Shown: piece by piece, positions 46,406 to 60,298 of the stretch | How positions within the stretch are numbered: position 1 is the stretch's first letter | Layout: each line of letters begins with the position of its first letter | Source of the DNA: Pardosa pseudoannulata | Taxonomy: Eukaryota > Arthropoda > Arachnida > Araneae > Lycosidae | NCBI GenBank assembly: GCA_032207245.1 | Contig: CM063510.1 | Span: 52,150,993 to 52,214,992, forward strand | Direction: 5' to 3' | Length of the DNA: 64,000 nt | The notes under the pieces: generated by a model | What the model was told of the DNA's origin: nothing | The model's input: only the letters and a program-made list of their open reading frames with translations | The model's database searches: none | Program-made: the position numbers and the translations under genes

Positions 46406-46762
46406 TATATTCAAGATTTTTAGCGACGCCTTTATATGAAAGTACATATGTAAATTAACTTAAAGTAAAGATACCTTCATTTGTTTAAAATAGTAAAACT
46501 AAAACATATGCTATATCTCATTCTTACATTTATTAAATTGATTCTAAAGCAAGAAAGGAAAATTTAGTGCTTAATTTCTACTTCACTCAACAGTTTATTT
46601 TGGAACAACGATCAATTAGACTGATTTTATAGTTTTCAAAACCATTTTTGTGGTAAATTTCTGAAAGGAAATGTTTTCAGTACATATTGTTTTATAATAT
46701 ATGTTTGTTTCATTTTTATTAAATAAACTCTACTCCCACGGCATAAAAATAATTCATAGGAA

Positions 46763-49570
46763 TGCACAACAGTTGAAACAGCTATAAAATCTTTCAATAG
46801 ATAAAATATTTAGGAATTTAGACACCAAAGTAATTCAACAGAAAATTGTATTTTGTTTATATGTTCTAGAATCAACCTTATTTAAATATTTTCAATTTAG
46901 AAATATCGTGACGTTATAGATTTGAATACTCTCAAAATAAATTTCCATTATTTTACTTTTCAATCATGTAATGCCTGTGTAACAACAAAATTTCAGATAA
47001 GGTTATATTCAAATAACACATTAGCCCAAATTAGTTGAAAATACCCGAATTAGAAAGTAAATTGTTATAATACATTTTATCAAGACAAATTTGAGAAGCT
47101 CACAACCATACTTAACCAAATAAATGTTTTAAATATGGGAAGAAATTAAATCAATTTAACTGGATTATTATTATTTCTAGAAATTTAACCTAATATTAGA
47201 AAATAATAAGTAGGGTATTTTTATGTGTAGAAACCATATGAATATGAAACCATAACTAACTCACCATGGACAATTATTTTAGTTTATAAAGTAAAAATTA
47301 GATTTGGCATTGTCTGATTGTTAATCACTAAATAACTTAACAAGTTATGAAACATTAAAAAAGATTCCTACTCAGAAAATTAGAAGTTATCAATTCTTTT
47401 ATATTTTATGTAAAGATTTACAGCTTTGAGCATTACAATATAAGGAATTTGGTAATGATGAATTAAGTTATACAAAAATTATCTAACGGAACTGCTACTT
47501 CATTAGAGCCTTAAATATAACAATCTCATAACGCTTGCGACTAGAGACTCAAAAAACTACATTTGATAGGAAAATTTCATTTTTATATTGCATTCTCATA
47601 AAAAAGTTGGTATTTTTTGTGTTAACGATTTAAAAAGAATTACAATTTGTTTGAACTGTTTTTTGAAAAAATAGTGTTTTTTGAACACCGGAACAAAGAA
47701 ATGAAATGAATTGATGCTTTCTACGTGAATAAATATATTAAGATGCTAAAGAAAGTATTTCTGTAAAGATCGATATGATTTTCAACTTTCGGAATTCTTA
47801 TGAACATTGTATTGCGAATATGGGCAGAGATGCTATAAAACCAGGAAATAAACTTAAAGCTCTAAGCATCGAGAAAGTGGATTACACATCCACTTTCTCG
47901 AAGCTTACAGTTTTTGTAAAGTAGATAGCTCTGATTTAAATGTACATTGAAGTTATTTCAGTTAATAGGATTTTAATAACCATTCCTCGTACATCCTTAA
48001 AATCTTTAACCGATTCTAAATTCAAAATAAATAACATATTAGAAAATACAGGCAATTTTTTGTAACGTTTAAATATCAATAAGTAATTAGAAGTATTTTA
48101 AAGACAAAGACTTGCAAATACACTTATGAAAGAATCGAAGGATATAGTACCTAACATTATTTTTATAACAAATTTGTTCAAAACAATTTCTATCATATTG
48201 TATCTTTTGACACTTTTAGGTTTTAATACAAATAATTGCCAAAACTGAGGGGATTTCAAATTGTCGGTTGAAATATAGTGTAGCAATGTATTTCTGAATA
48301 TATTAATGCATATTTGCTAGGAATTATGTAAGAGGATTAAATTTTAGCTTAATTCTTCAATCTACAAAATATGAATACGCATACAAGTAATAAAACATGT
48401 TGTTCTTCCATAGGAATAATATTGAAAATATCTTATTTTTTTATTTTTATTAGAAAGATTCCAAACATCATAAGATTATTAAATTAATAATAATCCCGTT
48501 AGACATAATCTATTGTCAATATAGATAAATATGTGCTGAAAAAGATTACAATATTTTTTATAGAGATACAAATATAAAAGTGAAAATTGTTGTGTATTGA
48601 ACCAATTATCAGAATTAGACAACAAAATTCATTATACAATTTTATAAAACTTTGACAACAATTATTCAATATTTTAGAAAAAAAATTTCTTATGAAAAAC
48701 ACTGTAGATCTTTATAAACCATCGGGTTCTTTAAAAGTACCTTGTCAGTTGTACATGACAATAATGCAAAGAAAAATACTCTGTATATAGTTCTTAAATC
48801 AATCGCATCCTATAGTTTGAAAGTTCATTACCTCAGTTACCCATAGTGGGTCCAATTTTAAAAGATGTTTCTAAAACTGATTACTCAGCTGTGTATGTGT
48901 CTACAGTTCTTCCTTACCGTCTTAGGATATTATCTTTGAAATATTGTGGTGGAAATATATACAATTTTCTTGGTAACAGAAAATTTCAATCTAAAATGTA
49001 ATCTTTCTCAAAACCCATTATTCTGGTTGATTTCAGAATCAATAGTTTTGCAAGAATATCCAGAGTACACAATTTTTTAAAAAAATGGTAAATATATCCT
49101 TACAAAAGATAATGTTGGCATTGACAGTAATAAAATGGTTGATTTACTGTAAAAAAAAGATTGAAAAAGGAGGACAGAAAAGTATCCTAGACAGTACTCC
49201 ATCCCTACTGACACCATTTACAAGGATTATACGTGACATATCTTCGTATATTAGTGAATTATTGTCCAGTTTGAAACGAAAAGTCTTGGAGACTATTAAC
49301 CGGAAAAATTTTAGTCATTAAACATAAGAGATGATGGTCAAATTAAGGCTAGGAATGGTACATGACTGTTTTGATGAACAACTTTCTAAAATAGGGATTA
49401 TGAACTGCTAACATATGTACCCTCTTGAAAAATGAATAGAACTCAACTAGTTGTTTGCTTAAAACTAGACTCTACAACAAAATGACTATATTTTTACTGT
49501 TATTGGAGGGCAGAGAACATAGTCTTGATCATAAGGTCTACAATCTTCCTGCTTGTGACTTTTACATTTT
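46763..49570. repeat. Segmental duplicate, copy 2 (partner 39992-42500)
   Basis: Collinear with copy 1, but richer in intervening sequence at the left: 46763-47540 corresponds to only about 175 bp (39997-40175) of copy 1. The open frame at 49085-49321 spans a copy-specific patch and is broken in copy 1, so it is unlikely to be a gene. Confidence 0.9.
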
Positions 49571-49912
49571 TTCTTGTATTTTCACGCTATTTAAAATTGT
49601 TTTAAGGTCAATTTGGTAGTTCTTTTTAAAGGTATTTTGTAGTGCAGTTTAAATTGGTTTAATGTTTTTACTATTCATGATTGTGGGATGAGTGACCTAA
49701 AACATGCAATAATTAAGTTCCAATAGGCCATATGACAGAGCAACATTTATAGAATTAGTAACTGCAATGATCATTACTAAATATGGAAGGGAATACATGA
49801 ATATCAAATTTATGTGACAACTTCTGTGTTTTTTATAACATCTGAATTCAAAATTCTCTAATATAGTCATAACAGACATACTAGCAGCATATCGTTAATT
49901 ATAGGAGATAAA
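49571..49912. other. AT-rich spacer
   Basis: Nothing recognised. Confidence 0.4.
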
Positions 49913-50069
49913 GGGGCTTACTCTGGACATTTCAAGTCAATTTGAACGTTCATTGTAAAGTCACTTTAATGTCAGCTTTTCATTTGCGCGCCTAATATCC
50001 CCAAAGCTGATGTCAAATTGATGTCAAATCAAACGTTGGAGCTGATTCGCAAATTCCAGAGTAAGCCGC
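49913..50069. mobile_element. Small MITE-like element
   Basis: The ends are inverted: GGGGCTTACTCTGGACATTT at the left, and GCGGCTTACTCTGGAATTTG when the right end is read inward. The 157-bp body has further inverted similarity around AACGTT. No clear target duplication was seen, so the superfamily is undetermined. Confidence 0.65.
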
Positions 50070-51315
50070 ACAATTTTTGAAATGTTATTGTTGAAATTGT
50101 TAGTGAATAATTAGAGGTATAATGAAAAAAAAAAGGTTTACAAAAATTTAAAGATTTACGAAATTACATAACACAACTTAAAGATCCTTTTGACTACTTT
50201 GTGGTTAATGCTGACCAATTGACATTAACTGAAAACAAATACTAAAACCTTCTTTCAGAAAGTCATTTCCAAGAAAATTGTACAGGTTATTAAATTTGTT
50301 TTAATATGACAGACATAACCAACATGCAATATAGTTATCTTCTAATCACAATGTTACGTTTGTTGTTGAAATATTTATTTTTTATTTAATAATTGTACTT
50401 TACACTTATACAGTTTATAACCTTTAGATAATTTTAGTAAATATTACTAATTTTCCTATTAAAATTTTTGTGTAGTAAATATTTTTTTTATCTGAAATTC
50501 AAATATACGTAAAACAGGAAGTCTTTCAATTAAAAATTTTGTTTCAGATACTTAAATAATAATGTTCATTATAAATTTATAATATTTAAGATGCTAAATT
50601 ATCATACTTTTCAATAAACAATATCATATTTTAAAGGAAATCAAATCTATAAGGGAATTCTTTGCGATCTATACCTAACATTTGGTAAAAGATAATATTA
50701 TTACTGTACGTTTAATCTGTCTAGAATACAAATATCCCTTTATGTACTTTTAGTCAGTAACATTTACGTTTTGAAGCGTAAACATCAACTAGAGAAAACT
50801 TCAAGAGCATAAACGTCAATAACAGCTGTCGTCAAGTATGCAGTCACACCGATATGTTAAAAGTTTGACTTTCTTTATTTTTAGAAGCAGATATTCCCTA
50901 AATATAAAAATGCCCACTAGATATGTCTTACTTGTTAAAAGTTAAGTAATTAATTCGTATAGTAAGCTCATTTTCATCCAACAAAATTGTATTAAAATAT
51001 CAAAGAAGACGTTTCCTTATTGTGTTTAAATGAAAGTGCTAATAATATAAAGGAATTTTGAAAAGTTCAAAGTCCCTGCTTTATATATTTTTACTAAAAT
51101 AGATATGAGTTTTATGAGATAAAGCAAAACAGTTTTCTGGAGAAATTTTGAAACACTTGAAATACAATAAATCTGTAAAACTTTTGATTATTGTGTATCA
51201 TATTTAATACGGATTCATTTTTATGCCTTTAGTCAACATGTATTTTTTATTAATGTAAATAAATTACATAAAACTTACCAATCCATAAACAATAAGATAA
51301 ATGTAATGAAATACA
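50070..51315. other. AT-rich spacer
   Basis: Stops in all frames. No repeat partner found. Confidence 0.45.
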
Positions 51316-51319
51316 CTTA

Positions 51320-51708
51320 GAGGAGAAAAAGGTTTTGTATCATTTATGATACAGGTGATAGGGCAAAAGAATTAGATTTTCATGAAACCATATTCTACAA
51401 ATTTTATATATTTTACGATATTGAAAAGAAAATGAAGAAGAAAATAAGTTAGTACCAAAAACATATTATCCTAGTTCAGAAAAATTTACTTCTAGTTTTT
51501 CCCTAAACTTTTGATTTGAGGAGAAAGTGGTTTTGTATCATTTATGATACAGGTGATAGGGCAAAAATATTAGATTTTCATGAAACAATAACCTACAAAT
51601 TTTATATATTTTACGATATTGAAAAGAAAAAGAAAAAAATAAGTTAGTACTAAAAGCACATTATCGTAGCATAGAAAAGTTTGCTTCTAGTTTTTCCCTA
51701 AACTTTTG
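51320..51708. repeat. Tandem duplication, 198-bp period
   Basis: GAGGAGAAA-GGTTTTGTATCATTTATGATACAGGTGATAGGGC begins at 51320 and 51518 (shown in part). Both units end in TCTAGTTTTTCCCTAAACTT. The included ATCATTTATGAT is an inverted repeat. Confidence 0.92.
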
Positions 51709-52840
51709 ATTCTGCAAAAGAGGAACTTGTAGAAACTTTGTAGTAATTTACAGAAAATACTTCCAAATCAAATATTTAAAAAGTAGCTACACTAAACTGT
51801 AAAACTGATTAAGTAATAAAATACGTCAATTGTACAACAAGTAACTCTATTGAAATATACAAATTCATTTATAATTTTCCAAAAGAGATGGAGTATTGTA
51901 AAAAATCAACATTAAACGCTACATATAAATCAGTGACGATGAGTTTTGAAGAGTTCAAATGATTAAGATGTACTTACAAAAATTATTAGGAATTATCGCC
52001 CTTTTTAGTAATAATCTCTTCGTCGTAAAATTGAAGTGAATTATTTTGTTCTTTTATTTAAAACAAACAAGTTTAATAACTACATATCGTTGTAACTTTA
52101 AAAATTTATTGTAATGAATGGACTTGAAAAACTGGATTTGAAAAATAAACTTTATTATAAAAATTTATTTTCATTCGATAAAGAATTGTGATGTATCATT
52201 AACGTATGATTATAGGCCCTTGTTATATGTAGTGTCAAACTACACACTAATTTGTTGCTGTACGATTTTATAGTAGAGTGTAAATGAATTATTCTCAAAT
52301 ATAATGCTTTTCCCAAAAGATCCAAATACTGAAAGGCATTCAAATGGATTTAAAATAAAAGATATAAAGCTCTATGGCGGTGAGTGGAATGGAAAACAAA
52401 AACTGAAGGACGTAAAAATATAAAGTTCTTGACTTCTTTTAAGGGCTTAAAAGTAAGCCCGTCGTTCAGAAGAAAAATGACACGGGAGCTTAATACGTTA
52501 AGGTATTAACAATGTGTCATTCTCCTTAATCCCTTCCTTAAGGATTTTATTTAAACCTCCTCCATGGCTACTGAAATAATTTATTACGTTTGGAGGGATA
52601 GAAATTGAAAGTTTCTTGGAAAAGGCTTGGACTGGTTTTCTTGGACTGGCAGAAAAAAAAAGAAAAAAAAAAACTGTATTCCAATTACTATTTAAGAATG
52701 GTTTAGATATCCTGTGGTTTCCATGAGTAAAAGGAAAATATAAGGAATATCGATGCTTTTAATTTGATGAAATGCTGCAACTTTACGAAAAAGTACATTA
52801 GTATAATAAATGTATAATGAACAGCATAATGTACTTTAAT
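51709..52840. other. Unassigned spacer, GC-richer at 52380-52660
   Basis: The GC-richer part has no open frame of note and no repeat partner in the window. It could be unique host sequence. Confidence 0.35.
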
Positions 52841-52845
52841 ATAAA

Positions 52846-52905
52846 ACATATGTTTATGAATTCAATATTATATGTAATTATAAGTGTGTTTGTGTGCGTA
52901 TGTGC

Positions 52906-52992
<87 letters not shown>

Positions 52993-53045
52993 TACGCACA
53001 CACACACATTCATAAAAACATATAATATTGAATTCATATACATAT
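52846..53045. repeat. AT-cored palindrome 1
   Basis: Arms of about 55 bp (ATGAATTCAATATTATATGT and GTGTGCGTATGTGCA on the left, their complements on the right) flank a TA array at about 52908-52987. The arms differ at only a few positions. Confidence 0.9.
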
Positions 53046-53082
53046 ACACACAAAACTGTGTGAGTGCGCAAAAAATATATTA

Positions 53083-53151
<69 letters not shown>

Positions 53152-53172
53152 GCATACACAGTTTTGTGTGTA
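53045..53172. repeat. AT-cored palindrome 2
   Basis: TACACACAAAACTGTG at the left and CACAGTTTTGTGTGTA at the right flank a TA array (53085-53149). It abuts palindrome 1 directly. Confidence 0.9.
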
Positions 53173-53711
53173 AGAATACAAATTTATGTATTCTAGGACA
53201 TTTACGGATGCATAGATTAATTAAACATGCATACATCTACACTCACATACATCTACAATTAAATATCCATGCATATATATGTAATATTAAAATTACTTAT
53301 TTACATATTTTAATATTAATTTAATAACTTTTGTTCATACAGTACGTTGGGGGTTTGCGCGATAATTATGATTTTTTCCTTTTCAGATTTCCCTGATTTT
53401 CTGATTTCCAGACACACTATAGACTTAATTCAGCCTTTGTCTATACTACTCTAGCCAATAGTTAGCACGTTCTCTTTAAACATGGGTATTTTTATCACGT
53501 GATTAATTGTGCTTAGGGATTATTCTTAAATTTTTTACCTGGTAAATCCATACTTGAAAACGTACATACGTGTGTGTGCAGGATTACATTGTCTGTGTGC
53601 AGGATGTTGTAAAAGTGTTGTAAAAGCTTGCCTGTTGTATGGATTTCATGTATCTTACCAGAAGTAAAATGTCTTGTGATTTTGAATGAGTATCGCCCAT
53701 ATTACACACAC

Positions 53712-54191
<480 letters not shown>

Positions 54192-55434
54192 ACAAATATA
54201 GGGCATTTAAAGTAATAAAAACTGACAAAAATTAGACATAACTAAATAGTATAAGACACAATTGTGGTGAGGCTATTTAGATCATTAATATAATTGATAA
54301 TTAATGTATTGATATAATTATTATTATTGATTAATTAATATAATTGATATAAATAAAACGAGACGTGAAGTACTTGGGATCTAAATCTAACTTCATCACA
54401 TCTTTTGTAAAGAAGACCTATAAAAATTAATTGAAAGGATTCGTCTTGTGCGGGATTCTCGGGCGAGGATCTGATACCAGTATCATATTAGAATCGTGTT
54501 TCCGTTCATGACACTAAATAAAAATGTACCTATGTGGAGTTATTTAGGAATCCCTAAGGACAATGTTTTCCCCATGTTTGCGGTTTAAAGGCGAGGAATG
54601 GGAGACCAATGAATATATACAGTTCTGGTGATTGGATGAAGAGAAGTAAGAAATTACAGAGATGAAAATAATATAAAAGAAGAAAAGTTAAGAAGGGGGA
54701 GCAGAGTTCGGGAGTCGGAGACCAAAGGAATACTTGGTCCAAGAGAGACTCCGAAAACCAACGAGGACGACATCTAGCAAAGACCAGAAATGTTCCAGTG
54801 CATCCGCATTTCAGATCACCCCCAATCATTTAGAAGGCCCAGACCAGTGGTGAGACTGCAGTAAGCAGTGTCTACACCCTTTCACCAACAGTTCCCAACC
54901 TGAGTACCTCCCTGGCACACCCAATAGATCCACAAAAGTACTTAAACATATTAGAATTTGAAATTATGCCCTCTCACTTCTTTTTTTACCTAAATGTTAA
55001 GAAATATTATTAATGTTAAATCTTGAATAATGTGGCACTAAGTAGAAAGTTTTGAAAAGCAACTTTTATGAAGTTTGAATCAAATTTTTGTACAACCTTG
55101 TATGTGTTTATTTTAAGTGTGTAATATTTGTTTTTAGTTTAAAAAAATAAGTCTGCAGTCTCTCAGAGCCTGTGGTTAAATTTAAAGCTTAAATAATTAA
55201 CACAACGCAAGACAAATAAAATTTAGTCTTTGGCTAACAATATAATAACCACTATAAATTTGATCATAGGTAAATACCTAAACCTAACAACAATGCACTT
55301 GATGCCACATGTTTCGAAGCATTCCCTAAAGTATGTTATGAATCATTATGCTTTTCAAGAGAAAATATCGATTAATGCTCTTAACTAATTCGGATGTAAT
55401 ATAACAGACTCGAAACAGAGATGAGTGTTTAACA
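54192..55434 (+). repeat. Repeat W region, fuller copy (partner 34869-37210)
   Basis: It carries the 85-bp block shared with pol (54192-54276), the 28-bp block (54364-54391), CATCTTTTGTAAAGAAGACC (54399) and the body of repeat W, which also matches 22020-22745 on the minus strand. At the right end the flank CTTAACTAATTCGG (about 55380-55393) is shared with 37198-37211. The minus-strand open frame 54554-54829 is not conserved among copies. Confidence 0.85.
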
Positions 55435-56262
55435 TGGGTTATTCCATGTGAAATCGACACAATTTTAAAACAAATTCTACCTGACCCCCTCCAATTTCGA
55501 TTAAATTTGGTACAGTAAGCGACTTCATGGTAATAAAGAAAATCCCCAAATCTTATGTTCAAATAATAATTGGTTTGGGAGTTATAAGGCTTTAAAGTTG
55601 CCAGATTTGTCTAAAAAATACACTATCGGCATACCTTTAAATTACACTTGCTACTCACCTAATTAAGCTAGAGATATGTGCAAGGTGTTATTTTAAACCT
55701 TTTTTAATGGGATTTCATATGATATACAACACATGATGACTTGAAAATGTTTTAAAAATTTAAATTTAAATTAAAATTTAAAATTTAAATTTCTCAAAAA
55801 GCCAAGTTTTTAAAATTTTGAAAAAAATCTCAAAAATTGCTCATATTATTGTTAATTAATCCTCAAAGTTTCATGTTGGGATCATAATGGGATCACAAGC
55901 TACAAAAGTTTTTTTTTGATATATTTACTATTGCAATAACGAAAATGAGAACATGCATTCATTACTTTTAATCTAACTCATCTGTATAGGATGGCATTAA
56001 TGTTTACACACTACCTTATCGACATATACTCTAGTAAATAGTACATTTAACATTTGTGAAGATTTTAGAATGAAGAAATATCATTAAAGTGCATTACTTT
56101 TGATGGATGGTGCTACTTATTTAGTTGAAACTGATAGAAAGATTGATGTGTTTTGAGAATTTCTACTTCAGAAAGAATATACATTGGTCCTGTTAGAGTT
56201 AAAGGATTCATCTTACACATAACATCTGAAATTGGAATTCATAGTACATCTGGCTTCATACA
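55435..56262 (+). repeat. Left long terminal inverted repeat
   Basis: Inverted partner of 57533-58350. Its inner 160 bp is an inverted copy of the 3' end of the transposase reading frame, which creates an antisense coding segment. Confidence 0.88.
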
Positions 56263-56344
56263 TTGTGACATAGTACATTGGGATTATAATGGGATCACAA
56301 GCTATAAAATACCAAATTAGCTTCCATTAACACATGGAAAAATT

Positions 56345-57678
56345 AACACATACAAGGACTGTCTTGTTATGATGATTTATAATCCAGTATCAGTCAGCTG
56401 CCACATGGGAGAGTGTACATCATGTTCTGGGACTACATAATTAAAAACCATACTTGGTGAAACATTCGATGAAAATATGGTGGAAAAGATCATTTTCAAT
56501 CAGTGGATTTCTGTTGATAGGAGCTCTTTAGAAACAATACAAAAGTCAGCATCAGAATTTATTGACTTATTTTGTGAGAAAATGTCTGTATTAGTTTATC
56601 ATTACTTTGTGGTGATGACAACAAAATTCATTTATAAACAATATAAAAGGAAATTTAAAAGATTCAGAGTTTGTAGTTCTTGATTTTGCTGAAAATTACT
56701 CATTTGTTATACAGGATGAGACCCAGAGCTGCCACTGGACTAATGTTCAATCTACAACTCACCCATTTGTTGTATATTACAAACGGGAAGTTTGGAATTT
56801 ACCACTTTACATACATTGTAATTTAAGACTGTTTGGAGCCCAATACAGTAGCAGTTTACTGTTTTCAAAAGAAGCTTATTACTTTTTTTAAGACAGAATT
56901 TTAAAAAAAGTGCAAGGAAAATATTTTATTTCTCAGATGGGTCATATGCACAATATATAAATAAGAAAAACTTTGCCAATTTATGCTTACATAAGGAAGA
57001 TTTTGGCATTGAGGCAGAATGGCATTTTTGGACAACAGCTCATGGTAAAGGACCTTGTGATGGGGTAGGAGGTACACTCAAGAGTTAGCGGCTTGAGCAA
57101 GCCTACAACGACCATATAAAAATCAAATACTTACACCACAACAACTTTTTAACTGGGCACAGGAAAACATCACAAGAATACATTTTGTTTTTCAACCCAA
57201 GAAGAACATGTTTCTACAGCTATATTTCTAGATGACCAATTTAAAAATGCTTTTGAAATTCCTGGGACTCAGAAATATGCTTTTATACCCACAGAATCAA
57301 AAACAAAAGTCTTTGAGAAGACATTTTCCTTTTCACAAGATTTATTGATGCAAACTGCTATAGAATCACAATAAAAGTTTCTATTTGCTGATAAAAATGG
57401 CTATATTACTGCTGTTTATAATTGCAATTGGTGGCTTACATTTATGTTAAGAGAAAGAAGAGAAAAACTCTGAAGAGGTAAAAGTGACATTCCTTCACTC
57501 ATCTGGACCATCATCATCTTTTTTTTATATCTATATAAGTCAGATGTACTATGGATTCCAATTTCCGATGTTATGTGTAAGGTGGATCCTTTAACTCCAA
57601 CAGGACCAATGTATATTCTTTCTGAAGTAGAAATTCTCAAAACACATAAAGCTTTCTACCAGTTTCAACTAAATAAGT
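56345..57678 (+). pseudogene. Transposase-like gene, frameshifted
   Basis: Coding fragments in three frames follow each other. A Cys cluster CHMGECTSCSG lies near 56400. 56477-56620 gives QWISVDRSSLETIQKSASEF. Next come VVLDF-like AENYSFVIQDETQ (about 56690) and HPFVVYYK. Then YFSDG, KKNFANLCLHKEDFG, EAEWHFW and TAHGKGPCDGVGGTLK (about 56930-57080). After a shift come ASLQRPYKNQ and LTPQQLFNWAQENI. The last part ends PTGPMYILSEVEILKTH with a stop near 57678. I recognise this as a widespread arthropod/cnidarian transposon-borne protein with a likely RNase-H-fold core, but I cannot name the superfamily with confidence. Several frameshifts and stops make it inactive. Confidence 0.75.
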
Positions 57679-58350
57679 AGCACCATCCATCAAAAGTAAT
57701 GCACTTTAATAATTTTTCTTCATTCTAAAATCTTCACAAATGTTAAATGTACTATTTACTAGAGTATATGTCGATAAGGTAGTGTTTAAACATTAATGCC
57801 ATCCTATACAGATGAGTTAGATTAAAAGTAATGAATGCATGTTCTCATTTTCGTTATTGCAATAGTAAATATATCAAACAAAAAACTTTTGTAGCTTGTG
57901 ATCCCATTATGATCCCAACATGAAACTTTGAGGATTAATTAACAATAATATGAGCAATTTTTGAGATTTTTTTCAAAATTTTAAAAACTTGGCTTTTTGA
58001 GAAATTTAAATTTTAAATTTTAATTTAAATTTAAATTTTTAAAAAAAATTTCAAGTCATCATATGTTGTATATCATATGAAAGCCCATTAAAAAAGCTTT
58101 AAAATAACACCTTGCACATATCTCTAGCTTAATTAGGTGAGGAGTAGGTGTAATTTAAAGGTATGCCGATAGTGTACTTTTTAGACAAATCTGGCAACTT
58201 TAAAGCCTTATAACTCCCAAACCAATTTTTATTTGAACATAAAATTTGGGAATTTTCTTTATTACCATGAAATCACTTACTATACCAAATTTAATCAAAA
58301 TTGGAGGGGGTCAGGTAGAAACCTTGTGTCGATTTGGTGTGAATTACCCA
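57533..58350 (-). repeat. Right long terminal inverted repeat
   Basis: It contains the last roughly 145 bp of the transposase frame, then non-coding sequence matching the left repeat in reverse. An AT-rich palindromic stretch built from AAATTTAAATTT lies near 58000-58040. Confidence 0.88.
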
Positions 58351-60298
58351 CATATATTTTGCAAAAACTTTAAACGTTACGAAACACTTGAGAAACAAAT
58401 ACAGCGAGAGGAAATTGACTTGAGACATGCACTGGTTGAGAATTCCGAAAATAAACCAGTATACGACAAGGTATATATTCTTTGGATATACTGCGACTTA
58501 AAATAAAACATTCTGCCTCTTGTGGTTTGTCAGCATAATTAATGCGTGCTTCTAAATTCTTGTTGATGAAGTACATTCTCTCATGAAGGACTTGTTTAAA
58601 TTCGCTCGAAAGAATGCAGAGTTTTAAATTAAGAATTTGAATTCTTGTATCATCATTCTTATATATTTTATATTTATGATAGTATGGTAAGATTCTATTC
58701 ATTTTACTGAAACCGAAATATAGATGATTTTCAAGAGGGGAAATGCAAGATTAATAAATATTTTTTAAAACTTGAATCTAAGGTACTTAAATAAAATAAT
58801 TAACCGCCTTGTCATAAACAGTAGAAATTTGTAACTTTAAGAGAATTTGGTAATTATCGTATAGAAATCTACACTAAAATAACTTTTTATCAATTGAAAA
58901 ATAATAAATTTTTCTTCTTGTTTTAGAACAAATTTTTTTTTGTTCAATCATAAGAATATGAATCTTAGATAAATGTATTTGATTTATGAAATTATAATGA
59001 TATTTATATTAAATTTAATATAAATATTTAGCTTCTAATATGTATATTTCAAAAGACATTTTAAGGGTAAGGAAATATATTTATTTTTATTTAATTTAGG
59101 TTTATATAATAAGTATATTACTTTGAAAAAAACTGAAAGCATTTTTTATATTCTCATTAAATAACTTCTTATTTGAGAATTATTATTAAAGATGTAACAT
59201 TATTAATAAAACTTTAAAGTAAACAGAATTTTATCTTTTATAGTGAATTAAATATTATAATAGATATTTTATCACAATATACATTAATATCTTTTATTTT
59301 TTAGTATAAATGTAGCTTTCTAGTGAATTGTTACGATAATTTTATTCTTTTAGTATTTCTAAGGAAAATTGTTGTGTGTTCTTTCACATACAATTTTTCA
59401 GCAAAAGTCAAAGGGTTTGTTAGTTAATGCCTGTTTCACAGTGTTCTTCAATTTAAGGTCCATCCTAAATGATAAATTCTAAAAACTGTATAGATATCCT
59501 AAGTGTGTTGGAAAAATTTGTAGCAATTTAAAATGGTCAAGCTTCTGTTCTCTAGTTTTATCCGTATAACTGCCCTTTTTCCATTTTTATGAAACTCGAA
59601 ACACATGTTATTGTAGTTTTGGGCCACTAGCTCATAAACCATTTATGACAGAGCAAACTAAAGAGACTTCTTTTTCTTCGAACTTCACCATTTCAAAAAC
59701 TTTTTTTTTGTTTTATCAGATTTAAATTTACTTCGGAAGAAGATTGTATTTTATGTTAGTTCTTTAATACATATAAATTATTTCATAACAATAATTTACA
59801 TAATTGTTTTACTAATGTAGTAATCAATCGTAAGTTTTGTTCGTACTTTTAACTGTAATTAAATTTTATATTTTGCATTACTGGTAGTTAATAAAACTAA
59901 TGAGCTCAGTAATTTTGGCTTTATAAATATAAAATATCTTCTTGCAAAGATGGACTATAATAAAAGAAATTTTCTTTGTAACTTAAGGAGCATTAATGTA
60001 TGAAAGTTAAGTAAAAATTTTTTTTAACAATTTAACAATTCTTTAAAACAAGATTTAGAGCAGTGTTTTCTGGAACATTTAACCTTTCTGTATATTCAAT
60101 TGTTTTTAAATTTCCGTACAAAGAGCAGGAGTTGTTCTATATTTAAAAATAGGTTTTCAGAAAGATGCAACATTTTTCTCACCAATAATTATCCCAGTTC
60201 AACACTATGTGGGATAAAGTCACTGAATCAGAGTATAATAATAACACGAAAGCATGTGTTTCGATCACTAAGCCTTACTTGCCTCAGCACTGAAGAAG
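58351..60298. other. AT-rich spacer
   Basis: Short open frames (58246-58506 plus, 58370-58702 minus, 60100-60420 plus) show no domains. The first is partly inside the transposon repeat and the last runs into the Tigger relic. Confidence 0.45.

Larger units (their letters stand above)
55435..58350 (+). mobile_element. DNA transposon with long terminal inverted repeats
   Basis: The outer ends read TGGGTTATTCCA at the left and, inward from the right, TGGGTAATTCAC, followed by a shared AAATCGACACAA word. The inverted repeats (about 55435-56262 and 57533-58350, each roughly 0.8 kb) are well matched by eye, including GACCCCCTCCAATTT, AAGTTGCCAGATTTGTC, GGCATACCTTTAAATTACAC and ACATATACTCTAGTAAATAG. 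A decayed transposase gene lies between and runs into the right repeat. The target duplication is unclear. The sequence left of the terminus is not repeated on the right. Confidence 0.87.

Noticed and set aside
57416..57640. Minus-strand 74-codon frame in the 55-58 kb transposon
   Set aside because: Antisense of the transposase C-terminus, duplicated by the long inverted repeat.
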